Notes: generated from the sequence alone by a model not told the origin. Shown: positions 1-11,191, numbered from the stretch's first letter. The stretch is 64,000 nt of DNA from Stomoxys calcitrans (GCF_963082655.1 NC_081554.1:96478245-96542244); one strand, 5' to 3'. Translations and numbers: made by a program.

Positions 1-536
1 TATGCTTGGACAATCTAAATTATCTTGCCCAAGTCTTCTTCTGAATAGCCTTCCGAATTTTGTCGTCCAGTTGGTTTTCAACTTATTCCGGAAGCTTGGA
101 TGCGGCGCTGGCCACGCTATTCTAAACCTAATGTAGCGATGATAAGAGAATGAGTGTTCCTTGGAGACCCTCCAATCCTGAGCCTCATCGATCAGATTTT
201 CCGAACATATCGTCACATCTAATACCTCCTCCCTAATCGTATTAACAAAGGTAGCGGAGTTACCAATATTAAGTGTTATTAGGTCGTTAGTATTCAAGAA
301 CTCTGCCAGGGCTTGGCCCCGCTTATTAGTGTTGGTTCTACCCCACGAAATGTGATGAGAGTTCACATCGTACCCTATTAGTACCTCGTTCCCCTTCTGT
401 TTTGCTTTACTCACCAGCCGTTGCAGTTCCGACGTGGGTGGCGGTGTCGTAGAGTCGAAAGGTAGATAAAGTGATGCCAGGTATGCTCCACCGTCTCCCT
501 GTCCAGCACTGTTGCATCCGACGTTGACAACTTGTG
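1..536 (-). pseudogene. Non-LTR retrotransposon (LINE) endonuclease fragment
   Basis: The minus strand reads, without a stop over most of its length, as an APE-type endonuclease of a non-LTR retrotransposon. Visible blocks are AYLASLYLPFDS, then GYDVNSHHISWGRTNTNKRG (a variant of the usual GDxNAHHxxWG metal and substrate block), then ATFVNTIREEVLDVTICS, which matches the conserved LDxT block, then a degraded SDH-like region (KEHSFSYHRY). In the family this domain nicks target DNA to prime reverse transcription. The fragment runs off the left window edge and stops near 536, so RT is not seen here. The clade is not certain; the wording of the blocks resembles I/LOA/R1-type elements. The piece is not a host nuclease gene. 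Confidence 0.8.
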
Positions 537-2793
537 GAAAATATATAATTCAAATTTTTATGACAAATAACTTAAGAAGGCTAAAAAACTTAACCTTATA
601 AAACCCAAAATATTCACTAAGACTCGGCAAGATCTTAAGACGGCCGTAGCTAGCGAAATCCTAAGATGAACACTGTGCAGTATTGCCTTATTCTTGTCCA
701 GGAATAAAGCTGAGGTAAAGCCCTGTGGTTGGACAATCACCTATCCAGGAGGACTCATCCCTTACAATAGCAAGGTATTTTCCAACAAGAGTTCTCACAT
801 TCATGAACGCAATTCCCAGGTGTAACAATAAAACGAAAATGAATGAACCAAAAGTTTTAAAAATTAACTTTCGCTTTGGAAATTAAATTATTGGCCCCTC
901 AACCCATTGCAACAATCCGCCCATAATAATCGATGTGCAAGTGCACCTCATGCTGGTTTTAAGTCAGCTCAACGTCACAGGAACGGCGTCAAAAGGGCAT
1001 TCAGAACACGTTTTTTGTTTTTTTAAACAATAACAACGAAAACTCATGTCAGACAACAATGATAAATGTCGAAATTGTTGTACGAAAAGGAAATATTAGC
1101 CACAATAAGGAATATGTGGCAGGCGACTCAACACGCCTCGAGTAGCCAAGCAACAGCCCGAAATAAAGAAGTCACCGAAAAAGAGGAATGTGAACAAAAT
1201 TACATAAAAAAAGGCTACCGGAAGAGAGTAGCGTAAAAAACGATTTCCCAGAACGAATCCTTGATGACATTTAAAAGTGTTGAGAGGTTGGCGACAACAG
1301 CGGTTTCCCTCATTACGACATAGCCCGTGGTCGCCAACTGCGTTTTGATTGAGCGAGAAAAGCGCTCCCATAAAGTCAAAGGATAAGCTACACAAACACT
1401 TAAGCAATGCCCGATTGGCGGTCACGTGTGGTCTTCTGAATTGTCACCGTCACCGCCTAGTCCTCTGCAGAGGCACTAATCAAAACATTATGAAAATGTT
1501 TCGCCGCATGAAGAAATCCAACAAACAAACCACCCCCAATAGCATTGAAAAGGCGGTGGTGAATCAGCTCAGAGGATGGTTTGCTGTGGCTGCGCTCTGC
1601 AGGCACGTGACTCTATGGCCAATGTGTGCCAATGGGGCACGTGGCTTTGAAGAAACAATTGCAATAATTTCGTGGCAAAATTTTGGCGGCATGCAATAGC
1701 ATTGCCATGCCTTTTCATGAAAATAAAGATTCACTGCATTCAAAAAGCCAGCCAGCGCCCATCCTTAACAGCCACTTGGCGGTCACATCCAGTGTGGATG
1801 AACGACTGACTACTCCCTTCGGCCGTGAAGGTGAGTAAATGCGTATGTGCATGCCTGTGTCGCATAAGGCAGACAGAGCCATTAACTTCTTCCCTTTGCA
1901 GCCAACGAATTGAATACGCGCGGAACTCCCATGGGATGGAGGAGCGTGCTCTGGCTGCTAGCACACAACCTTAACTGCTGTTTTCCTTTTTCGGATGAGC
2001 GGCAGGACATGCAAGCAAAGTCAAAGAGGAGTAAATGTTGGTGTTTCCTTAACTAATAAAAAGCTTAGTGGAAAACGCGTACATTGGGCGGCACAAATTG
2101 TTAGGATAAACAACAATTGTATTGACACGTGGCGGGACCAAATACGCATAGAGACGACCGTCGATTATGAAGATGATGTTGATTACTCCAATTCCTTGCA
2201 TGCCTGAGGATGGGCAGCGCGGCAATGATTGAGTTGAAGAGGCAAACAAGTGCATCTAGGCAAACATCTGCGCATCTCAGGGACATGTGACCTTAAATCA
2301 AGCCATCGAACCCTGATTGCAGTGGTTTGGGTTACTTCGTATCTTGATGGGTGTCGCTATCATCAAACTGGCTTGAGTAGGCGGATATTATCATTGGCCA
2401 AATGCTCATCCCTTCCAATTGTGGCAGAGAGGACAATTTTTTCGTTGTAATTCCATTCAGGAAATCGGATAATGAATGTCAATGAGTTGTTGCATTCCCA
2501 ACATCTTAGATTGTTCTCAGTCCATTGAGCTGGTCACGTGCATTGGCTGGCTCAGTTAATTGTTTTCATCCTCCCACAAAAAGAAAGCTCGTATGAAATG
2601 GGGAAAATCGTTTTCACCATCCTGTTGTAACTAATTTTTATTGTTTTCGTATTTGTTTTTAATTATGAAAACCACGATTGGATCTTTCATTCCTGGTTAT
2701 GGTCACAATGATAAGCTAGGAATATGTTTTGGGGCACTAGAAACTAGAATACATGACACATAGGATACATTGTATCGAGCAAATACGCATTAA
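537..2793. other. No recognisable gene or repeat
   Basis: Mixed-composition DNA of about 2.2 kb with a short T run near 1012-1024. Open frames here (for example 1349-1699 on plus and 558-740 on minus) show no domain, no family wording and no codon pattern I recognise. I see no promoter, splice or repeat signal I could defend. It may be unique intergenic or intronic sequence. Confidence 0.4.
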
Positions 2794-2801
2794 CCCATTA
2801 A

Positions 2802-3487
2802 CAGAGATGGTCCGTAAGATGATTTTTTAGGTTTCCGACTGTCAAAAAGTTGTAAAAGTCGAAAACGTCGTATACTTGTATAAAACGTAGAAAAAGTCGC
2901 AAACGTCATAAACCTTAATAACTCAGTGTAAAAGTTTGATTTTTAACAAATATTATTGTCACTTATTTGTTGTATATAGAAGAGTTTACATGTAAAAAAA
3001 TTTCGCAATAAAAGAAATATTAAGTTTTTTTTTTAATTTTTGCATTTACATTTTTCACACAATAAATTGGAAATATACGCAAATTTCAAGTCGATTTATA
3101 AAGTAATGTTTAAGGATTTTTTTGTGAAGCAAAAAATCAATAAATTATTAGTTTTCATCAATTATATTTAGAAATTGCAATTATTTTGTATCCTTTTGCA
3201 AAATTATTTGCTTCTCCCGTTTTAATTTGCTTTTTGAAAGCTGTTGTAAACGACATATGTTAAAAATGCATGACATCTGAGGAAGTGTCAAGTGAAATGG
3301 TACATGGAGTGTTAATACTTATGCCAAAATTTTTAGTTAATCAGATCAAAAATTCGACATATTTTCGTTCGAATTTTTTTTCTGTCAGAAACCTAGTTTT
3401 TTGGCTAGGTTTACGACGTTTCGACGTATGTAATATACGTCGGAAACGTATGTCATATACGTCACTGTTTCTGACATGCCATCTCTG
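2802..3487. mobile_element. hAT-type MITE, 686 bp, with 8-bp target site duplication
   Basis: The element begins CAGAGATGG at 2802 and ends CCATCTCTG at 3487, a perfect 9-bp terminal inverted repeat. It is flanked on both sides by the identical 8-mer CCCATTAA (2794-2801 and 3488-3495). An 8-bp duplication and a CA-starting short TIR are the signature of the hAT superfamily. The interior is AT-rich with no transposase, so it is non-autonomous. Both ends carry copies of a subterminal motif close to GTCGAAACGTCGTA (near 2857 on plus and 3411-3427 on minus, with looser copies nearby), the sort of motif hAT transposases bind. hAT assignment rests on structure only. Confidence 0.82.
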
Positions 3488-3596
3488 CCCATTAACGACA
3501 AATGATGAGAAAGATGCAAATGGGGGAAAAATTAGTTTGCTAAAAGCTTTTGGATTGAGATTTTTGCAAAACACTTTGGTGTCCTGTAGTATTTGT

Positions 3597-3703
3597 ATTT
3601 ATACCCTGCACCACGACTGTGGTACAGAAAGAGACGAGCTAGACCCACTGTAAAGTTTACCGATCGGCTTTGAATTAATTCCTGATTCGATGTATGTCCG
3701 TAT
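3597..3703 (+). mobile_element. HINE-2 5' end fragment
   Basis: Starts TTTATACCCTGCACCACGAC, followed by the 'agacgagctagacccact' and 'gtatgtccgtatg' stretches also seen in the fuller copy beginning at 9897. Truncated at about 100 bp, where it abuts the LINE reverse transcriptase sequence. Same inferred Helentron-like class as the other HINE copies. Confidence 0.6.
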
Positions 3704-5448
3704 GTCGGTGGAGACTCCCCTGCACGGTTGTGCATAAAATAGAAGAATCCTTCGATGCCAAAACGTACACACTGCCGGTATGCATTGACATCGAGGGGGC
3801 TTTTAACAATGTGCGGACCGACACACTGATCCAATCCTTAGACCAGTACCAGGCGCGCCCGGTCCTTAGAGACTGGATAAACCATATACTGAGGAACAGG
3901 CGGATAAATTGTGTGTCCCATGGCAAAATAATAAGGGAGAAAGAGGCACAGGACACGCCACAGGGGGGCATTTTATCGCCACTCCTATGGGTGACCACCA
4001 TAAATGACCTATTACGGATGCTGACTGAGGAGGGATTTGAACCCGTCTGCTACACAGACGATGTTATAATTCTTCTAAGCGGTAAGCATCCGTACGAGCT
4101 ATGCAGAAGGGACGAAAGGGTCTTGCATATGGCATATGACTGGGCTAGACCCAGAGGTCTTAATGTTAACCCAGAGAAGACTGAAATATGCATGTTCACG
4201 GGGAAGAACGAAGGTGGGCCAATTTAACGCACCACGTTTCCTCAGGATCCGAACGAACTATGCAGAAGGGTCTTGCATATGACATATGACTGGGCTAGAC
4301 CCAGATGTCTTAATGTTAACCCAGACAATACTGAAATATGCCTGTTCACGAGGAAGACGTAGGTGGGCCAATTTAACGCACCACGTTTCCTCAATAAGTC
4401 GATTTCGATATCTGACAAGGTTAAATACTTAGGTGAAACTGAATTGGAAGTGTCACATTCAGGAGCGTTCTGAGAAGGCTCACAGATTTTGGGCACTATG
4501 TAGACGGGCCGTAGGCTCAAAATGGGGCCTGAATCCGAGGATAGTCCACTGGCTCTACAGAAGCGAGATTAGACCAATACTAACTTACGCCTCAGTAGTT
4601 TGGTGGACTGCTATGGAGAAAAAGTGCAACATAAGGACCATACAACAGATTCAGAGAACATGTTGTCTTGGCATAGGCGGACCGATGAGGACCACGCCCA
4701 CTAGGGCACTGGAGACAATTCTACATATCCGACGCATTGACATTCAGATTAAGTGTGAGGCATCCACAGCGGCTATGAGACTTAAGGCGATGGGAGAATG
4801 AATTGAGGATGAGAACAGCTCATACCATCGCGGTATATTTGAGGCGACGATAGGAAATCTGGAAGGAAAGGAAGAGGTATCCAATCGGATACCAGAGATT
4901 AAACTTGAAGTCGAGTGCGAGGCACTGCTGCCATAGGCACAGTCTTGGATTCACGGAACCCCAGTATTGTCATCTGGAAAATCATGTTACAGAAAATCAT
5001 GTTAAGCTAGAGGACAGAGTGGACCTGTGAGTTTACATTGAGAACCCAGAGACTGAGATCTGCTTTAGACTGCCTGACCATAATACGGTCCTGCAGGCGG
5101 AGATCCGGGCGATCACGGAATGCGTGAAGTGGTGTGGTGCTAACACAAGGACGTCGAGTGTGAATATCTTTACCGACAGTAAAATTGACATAAAGACAAT
5201 AACAACCAGGACGGTAAGGTCTCGAACAGTCTTGCAGTGTAAGAAGGAAATTAACGCCTTCTCTGAGGATGACAAAATGCGCATCGTTTGGGTGCCGGGC
5301 GGGGAAGATGATGAGACGTTGGAGCATTTTCTTTGTCATTGCCCTGCTTTCGTGTCCAACAGATACCGGTACTTTGGTGGAGACACAATATCAGACATAA
5401 GTAGCACGGAATTCCTAACTTAAAATTTTCTTTTTAGAAGTTACTTTA
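3704..5448 (+). pseudogene. LINE reverse transcriptase + RNase H (decayed)
   Basis: Encodes a broken non-LTR retrotransposon ORF2. RT blocks are visible in order: SVET at 3704, VCIDIEGAFNNV (first catalytic Asp), TPQGGILSPLLW, and CYTDDVIILLSG, where the usual YADD box is YTDD. The thumb follows at 4433-4801 (LTYASVVWWTAMEKKC). An RNase H domain follows at about 5010-5310 with LQAEIRAI, IFTDSKIDIKTI and VWVPG. A deletion then joins WVPG directly to a Cys/His tail (LEHFLCHCPAF). Stops, frame changes and a ~150-bp internal duplication show it is dead. RT plus C-terminal RNase H points to an I/LOA-type clade. The 3' end continues at 6060 beyond a mariner insertion. RT copies RNA at the nicked target; RNase H removes the RNA strand. 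Confidence 0.88.
4088..4396 (+). repeat. Tandem duplication inside LINE RT
   Basis: Two adjacent copies (about 4088-4237 and 4247-4396) of the RT segment after the YTDD box: ...CTATGCAG...GGGCTAGACCCAG...TTAATGTTAACCCAGA...CCAATTTAACGCACC. The first copy has about 9 extra bases after CTATGCAGAAGG. The copies differ at several sites, and the second carries an in-frame stop. This is a local duplication of the element, not part of its normal layout. Confidence 0.85.
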
Positions 5449-6059
5449 TAAAGGGTGATTTTTTTGAGGTTAGGATTTTCATGCATTAGTATTTGACAGA
5501 TCACGTGGGATTTCCGACATGGTGTCAAAGAGAAAGATGCTCAGTATGCTTTGACATTTCATCATGAATAGACTTACTAACGAGGAACGCTTGCAAATCA
5601 TTGAATTTTATTACCAAAATCAGTGTTCGGTTCGAAATGTGTTCAAATTTTGACAAATTTTGTTCAGCGATCAGGCTCATTTCTGGTTGAATGGCTACGT
5701 AAATAAGCAAAATTGCCGCATTTGGAGTGAAGAGCAACCAGAAGCCGTTCAAGAACTGCCCATGCATCCCGAAAAATGCACTGTTTGGTGTGGTTTGTAC
5801 GCTGGTGGAATCATTGGACCGTATTTTTTCAAAGATGCTGTTGGACGCAACGTTACGGTGAATGAACACATTTCGAACCGAACACTGATTTTGGTAATAA
5901 AATTCAATGATTTGCAAGCGTTGCTCGTTAGTAAGTCTATTCATGATGAAATGTCAAAGCATACTGACCATCTTTCTCTTTGACACCATGTCTGAAATCC
6001 CACGTGATCTGTCAAATACTAATGCATGAAAATCCTAACCTCAAAAAAATCACCCTTTA
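5449..6059. mobile_element. Fold-back mariner (Tc1/mariner), internally deleted
   Basis: A 607-bp element flanked by TA, beginning AAGGGTGATTTTTTTGAGG and ending with its inverse. The inverted arms are 196 bp each (5449-5644 and 5864-6059 with the TAs) and align without gaps; I count about three mismatches. The arms go beyond a normal TIR: each holds the transposase start (ATG at 5564 on plus; frame MNRLTNEERLQIIEFYYQNQ), so the 3' end has been replaced by an inverted 5' end. The 219-bp centre encodes transposase residues including the first catalytic Asp block (FSDQAHFWLNGYVNKQN) and VWCGLYAGGIIGPYFFKD. The rest of the catalytic core is missing. It sits in the 3' part of a LINE, which resumes at 6060. 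Confidence 0.88.
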
Positions 6060-6162
6060 TTTTTTAGAGCGCACAACAAGCTGATTACTGGCTTAGGTGT
6101 ATGTCCATAGTGGTATGGGGCGGATTAATATCTGCACCCTATTTTCAACATAACCTAACCTT
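6060..6162 (+). mobile_element. LINE 3' end with (ACCTA)-type tail
   Basis: Continues the LINE of 3704-5448 after the mariner: TTTAGAGCGCACAACAAGC, ACTGGCTTAGGTGTATGTCC, then an AACATAACCTAACC tail. The same 3' end occurs at 16398 (minus), 30575 and 33430 (plus), so it is the true end of this LINE family. Confidence 0.8.
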
Positions 6163-6829
6163 ATTCTTCCAACTTTATTGAAATCCGTCGAAAATCCGTT
6201 TCTAATGAAAACTTTTTTCTTACTTTTTTGAATTTATTTGCTTTTTAAATTATTTTTGATTTATTTTCATTTTAGTACATTTGTCAACTAATAAACAATT
6301 CAAGCCCCCCTCAAAATTTTAAATTTTCAAAAAACAATTTCTCTAGAAACTGTTTTCATTCAACTAGCCCAAGATGCCCACTAATTGAGTTTTAAAGTTC
6401 TAGCGGCAAACCTAAGTATAATTTAATATTTTTTTTAACAGATGAAATTTCAATCAAAATAATAAAACTTGAATTAAGGGAAAATCAATATAGAATTGTT
6501 TTATTCCTTTTTTAAAACTATCACAACATTTTTTTCGCTTAAAAAAATTCTATTGTCTTTCAATCTTCAAAGAAAAATTTCATTGTCCTTGTAAAAATTG
6601 AATGAAGTTATTGAAGTTTATTAAAATCTTTTTTAGTAAAATTAATTTCAAAGGGGCCAGGCCTGAGCAACACTTCATTAACATTTTATCTACAGAAAAT
6701 TTCATTGAAATTAAGTGTTTAGAAAATATTTCATCCTTAGAAAAAATGTCTTTGAGGTTTTATCTTTACATAGAACAAATTTTATTTTGTTTTTAGAATT
6801 GTATCCAGATTAGGCCAATGGGTTTTGTT
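6163..6829. repeat. AT-rich degenerate repeats, no gene
   Basis: Very AT-rich, with recurring irregular motifs like GAAAATTTCATTG and AAAATTTTT at roughly 30-50-bp spacing (clearest 6340-6760). Similar sequence occurs at about 42540-42960. No coding sequence recognised. Confidence 0.5.
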
Positions 6830-8047
6830 TTTATACCCACCACCATAGGATGGGGTGGGTATAAAAAGACAGACGTCTGTCCGTCGGTCTGTCGAAAGCA
6901 CGCTAATTTTCGAACGAGTAAAGCTAGACGCTTAAAATTTTGCACAAATACTTCTTATTAGTGTAGGTCGGTTGAGATTGTAAATGACCTAAATCGGTAC
7001 GTTTTGATATAACTGTCATATAAACCTATCTGGGGTCTTGACTTCTTGAGCGTCTATATTGAGAAATTCTTATCCGATTTGGCTGAAATTTTGCACAACG
7101 TGTTTTGTTATGACTTCCAGCAACTGTAAGAAGAATAGTTAAAATTGGTCCATAACCTGATATAGCTGTCATATAAACCGATCTGGGATCTTGACTTCTT
7201 GAGCCTCTATATTGAGAAATTCTTATCCGATTTGGTTGAAATTTAGCATGAGGTGTTTTGTTGTGACTTTCAACAACTGTGCTAAGAATAGTTCAAATTG
7301 GTCCATAACCTGATATAGCTGTCATATAACCCGATCTGGGATCTTGACTTCTTGAGCCTCTATATTGAGAAATTCTTATCCGATTTGGCTGAAATATTGC
7401 ATGATGTGCTTTGTTATGACTTCCAACAACTGTATTAAGAATGGTTCAAATCGGTTCATACCCTGATATAGCTGCCATATAAACCGATTTGGGGTCTTAA
7501 CTTCTTGAGCCACTAGGGGGCGCAATTATTATCCGATTTAGCTGCAATTTTGCATGAGGTGTTTTGTTATAACTTTCAATAACTGACCACGTTTTGATAG
7601 CTGCCACATAAACCAATATGGGATCTTGACTTCTTGAGCCTCTAAAGGGCGAAAGTATTACCCGATTTAGCCAACATTTTGTACAACGGCTTCTCTCATG
7701 ACCTTTAACATACGTGTCGAATATGGCATGAATTGGTTTATAGCCTAATACAGCTCCCCTATAAACCGATCTCCCTATTTTACTTCTTCAACCTCTAAAG
7801 TGCGCAATTCATACTAGATTTGGCAGTAATTTTACACAATGGCTTCTACTATGGTCTCCAATATTCCGTTCAATTGTGGTCCGAAATGAACCATAACTTG
7901 ATATTGTTCCAATAATATAGCAATTCTTTTCTTTTATCCTTTGTTTGCCTAAAAAAGGAGATACCGTGGCAAGAACTCGACAAATGCGATCCATGGTGGA
8001 GGGTATATAAGATTCGGCCCGGCCGAACTTAACACGCTTTTACTTGT
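6830..8047 (+). mobile_element. HINE-1 element (Helentron/INE-1-like), full ends
   Basis: Starts TTATACCCACCACCATAGG with a short inverted GGTGGGTATA just inside. A short GACAGACG/GTCTGTCC region follows. The core holds about five diverged tandem units of ~160 bp, each with 'cctgatatagctg(t/c)cat', 'aaaccgatctggg', 'tcttgacttcttgagcc' and 'ttatccgatttggctg'. It ends with the hairpin TTCGGCC-C-GGCCGAA (8013-8027), then ACTTAACACGCTTTTACTTG. The layout (5' subterminal inverted repeat, microsatellite, repeated core, 3' hairpin) is that of non-autonomous Helentrons such as Drosophila INE-1/DINE-1. The class is inferred; the repeat itself is certain. It is non-coding: the frame at 7809-7994 is chance. 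Confidence 0.8.
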
Positions 8048-9896
8048 TATTTTTTCTGTCAGCCAACACGCAGGGGACGTCCCCTATTAATGCAGTGCAT
8101 GGCGTTGGCGAGAGGAAATCAGGAATTGGAGGGGGGGAAAGATGTAGTGCTTATTGACATTCGTCTTAAATCTTTGGATGTCAAAGTGGGTGGGAAAAAC
8201 AGTAGCCGGAAGTCGATTCCACATACGAACGGTTCGGGCGAAATAATAATTCTCTCTATAATGCATTTTGAGGTCCGCTACCCAATCAATTACAAACGTG
8301 TGTGAGTTCCAGGAATGTCTAGTATCCCTGACATACATCCTGTCATCAGGAATAAGAAAACGAATATTAGACGAAAACACACCATGGGAGTACCAATAGA
8401 ACAGCGCCAAGCAACCCACATCGCGACGATGATGAAGGGAGGCAATAGAGTTGGATACCCCACTGTCCCCAATCAACGCCATCGCTCTCCTCTGTACACG
8501 GTCCAGTAGCTCCAGGGATGATTTTGAAGCTCCAGCCCATACATGTAAGTTGTACTCCATTTTCGGCCTTGAAAGTGGTGTAGATGTTAAGAAGATCAGA
8601 CGTAGTGAAATCATTCTTTCACCGTTTAAGGAAGTCTAAACACTTGAATGCTTCTTTCGACACTTCAAATACATGTTTAGCCCAACGGACATCACTTTGT
8701 ATTTTCATGCCCAAAACATCAAGAGCTTCTGATTGCTCAACATCTACACCGTTGATAGACAGAGATGATCGTAAAGGGTCAGCGAATCGTTTGTGTGACA
8801 ACAAGCAGCACCGGGTCTTCCGTGAATTAAAATCTACTCGATTCATTCGATCCCACTCAGAAATGGCCAGGAAATCCTGTCAGAGTGTATTGTCCACAAC
8901 GCTCCTCTTGTCTTTAAACTCTCGAAGCCGAGTCTTCGAGAGATTGAGGACAAGAGGTCGAATGAGTACGAATGACAGAGATTCACAAACAGATCGTTGG
9001 TGAAAATAAGAAAAAGGGAAGGAGAAAGAACACCTGCGGTCAATTTATAGATCGAATAGTGCGATCTCTGAGAAAGCTCGAAATAAATCGAACGAAGCCA
9101 TTACCGACACCAAATGCGACAAGCTTTGATAGTAGTGCACCGTGCCAGACACTATCAAATGCCTTGGAGATATTTAGAGCCAAAACCTTACTCTCCCCAA
9201 ACTGGTGGATTGAGCGACCGTAGAGCGATTTCTGCGGAACCCATACTGTTGGTCGCTAAGAATGCCATTAAACTCTAAATACCTCACAAGATAGTGATTA
9301 ACCATGACCTTGGAGAGAGCGGAGCATATCGCAATTGGCCGATAATTCGCAGGGTTGTTTGCCACACCCTTCTTGGGTATTGGCTGAACGTTCGCAACCT
9401 TGCAACGCGCCGGGAAAACTCCCGCACGGTAGGCAATGTTGAAAAGGTTGCGTAATGGACGAGCGAACGTCGCAGAACACCTGCGTAAGACAAGTGTTGA
9501 TATTCCATCAGTGTCGAGGATTTATTTATGTCTAGGTTTTTTAAGAACCCGTTTAACTCCACGTGTTCGAAAAAATATTTGGGGCATGACGCCAGATACA
9601 TTTTCGATTGAGGGGAGTGGTTGATTGCTGTCCGGCAGGGAAGAGTTCCCTGCAAATATATCAGCCAACAAGTTAGCCTTATCAACCGGGTCAATGAACG
9701 TTTAATCATCTTTAACAAGAGTTGGAATAGATGAAGAACTATCCTTTACTCCTTTCACGAAAGACCAAAAGCTCTTACTTCCTCGTGTAGAAGAAAGAAC
9801 CTTAGTACGCAGACGCTGTTCGTAAAGAAATTTTTCGCGCCTAAGCACATTTGCACACGAAGATCTTGCCTGTTTGCGCAGCAGTTCAGTGTTGGC
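8048..9896 (-). pseudogene. LINE reverse transcriptase, 3' half (Jockey/CR1-group)
   Basis: Minus-strand RT of a non-LTR element, in fragments across frames. Read from high to low coordinates: linker (GSKSFWSFVKGVKDSSSSIP, ~9750), NPANYRPIAICSALSKVM (9350, RT block with PANYRPI), GILSDQQYGFRRNRST (9250), a region near 9040 (TAGVLSPSLFLIFTNDL), INGVDVEQSEALDVLGMKI (8740), then a long clean C-terminal frame 8614-8087 with MEYNLHVWAGASKSSLELLD and MHYRENYYFARTVRMWNRLP. The YADD block is not intact. The 3' end lies close to the HINE at 8047. The same LINE continues at 10825-11191 and 12551-12640; HINE insertions separate the pieces. Confidence 0.86.
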
Positions 9897-10824
9897 ATTT
9901 TTATACCCTACACCACCACTGTGGTACAGGGTATTATAGATTTGTGCATTTGTTTGCAACACTAAGAAGGAGAAGAGCTAGACCCATTGATAAGTATACC
10001 GATCGACTCAGAATCACTTTCTGAATCAATTTAGCCATGTCCGTCTTTGAGTCCATGTATTCTTGTAATCAAAGTGCAGGTCGTATTTCTTTTTCGATTG
10101 TCACGAAATTTTGCACATGTCACTTTTTTGGTCCAAGTACAAACGCTATTGATTATGGAAAAATTCAGTTTAGATTTAGATGTAGCTCCCATATATATCT
10201 TTTACCCGATATGGCTTTTTAAGGCTGTAGAAGCCACAATTTTCGTCCGATCTTTACAAGCATTGGGTATTTTATTTGAGGTCTAGATATGTGTGCAAAA
10301 TTTCATAAAAATCGGTTCAGATTTAGATATAGCTCCCATATATATCTTTCATCCGATATGGACTTTTATGGCTATAAAAGCCACAGTTTTAGTCCGATCT
10401 TTAAAATATTTTGCGCGAGGTGTTTTATTTGACGTCCTAATGTGTGTGGAAAATTTCATGAAAATCGGTCCAGATTTAGATATAGCTCCCATATATATCT
10501 TTCATCCGATTTGAACTATTAAGGCTGTAGAAGCCACAATTTTGGTCCAATCTTCACCAAATTTGACATGGAGTCGTTTTTTTTTTTTTTGAAGTCTCAA
10601 TGTATCTTTACAAAATTTGGCGTAGGGTGTTTTATTTGACATCTTCATATGTGTGCAAAATTTCATAAAAATCGGTTCAGATTTAGATATAGATTAAATT
10701 GGTATCCAAATTAAAGTCTGGCCAGATTTCGAGATAAGTTCTACATTTAAAAAGCACTACATGCACGAGGTGGTGTAGGGAATTATATAGTCGACACCGC
10801 CCGACTTTTGCCTTTCCTTACTGG
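9897..10824 (+). mobile_element. HINE-2 element inserted in LINE
   Basis: Starts TTTATACCCTACACCACCAC with an internal GTGGTACAGGGTATTATA inverse. The core holds three to four diverged units built on 'aaaatcggttcagatttaga', 'tagctcccatatatatctt' and 'gtgtgcaaaatttcat'. It ends GGTGTAGGG...GTCGACACCGCCCGAC then TTTTGCCTTTCCTTACTGG. The matching terminus occurs at 49236 and 50514. It interrupts the minus-strand LINE between a block near 9895 (ANTELLRKQARSS) and one near 10830 (RNWRLD). Inferred Helentron-like and non-coding. Confidence 0.75.
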
Positions 10825-11191
10825 TTATCCAAGCGCCAGTTCCTGAGTGCCATCTCTTTCGATCTGACAGCATCTCTGCATGTCTGGTTAATCCAACTTT
10901 TGTCGTCTGATTTAGCCGTTATAGTCTTAACTGGAATAAATGTCCTCATTCCATTTAAAATTATCTTCTCAATCATTTCAGCAATAGCATTTATATCGTC
11001 ATCTAGAAATCATAGTTTCCAATTAAAATGCTTAAAGAATCCATTGAGCTCAGCCCAACGTGCTTTTTCGTATAAAAATATTGACCGCTTCGGGACGGTC
11101 AGAATACGAAAAAGATGCTGAAACAATGCAGTGATCGGAGTTACCAAGAGGTGCAAGAGTATTAACTTCATGCTTTTCAGGGTGTGAAGTT
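10825..11191 (-). pseudogene. LINE endonuclease-RT linker fragment
   Basis: Continuation of the minus-strand LINE of 8048-9896 on the far side of the HINE-2 insertion. Frames are broken; recognisable wording on the minus strand includes a linker ending in RNWRLD and an upstream stretch resembling the endonuclease-RT linker (IAEMIEKIILNGMRTFIPVK). Upstream sequence (11050-11190) should hold the end of the endonuclease but is too decayed to call residues. A HINE-1 begins directly at 11192. Confidence 0.6.

Noticed and set aside
1349..1699. 116-codon open frame as a possible host gene
   Set aside because: No recognisable domain, no supporting start context or splice structure, and an overlapping open frame of similar length on the other strand.
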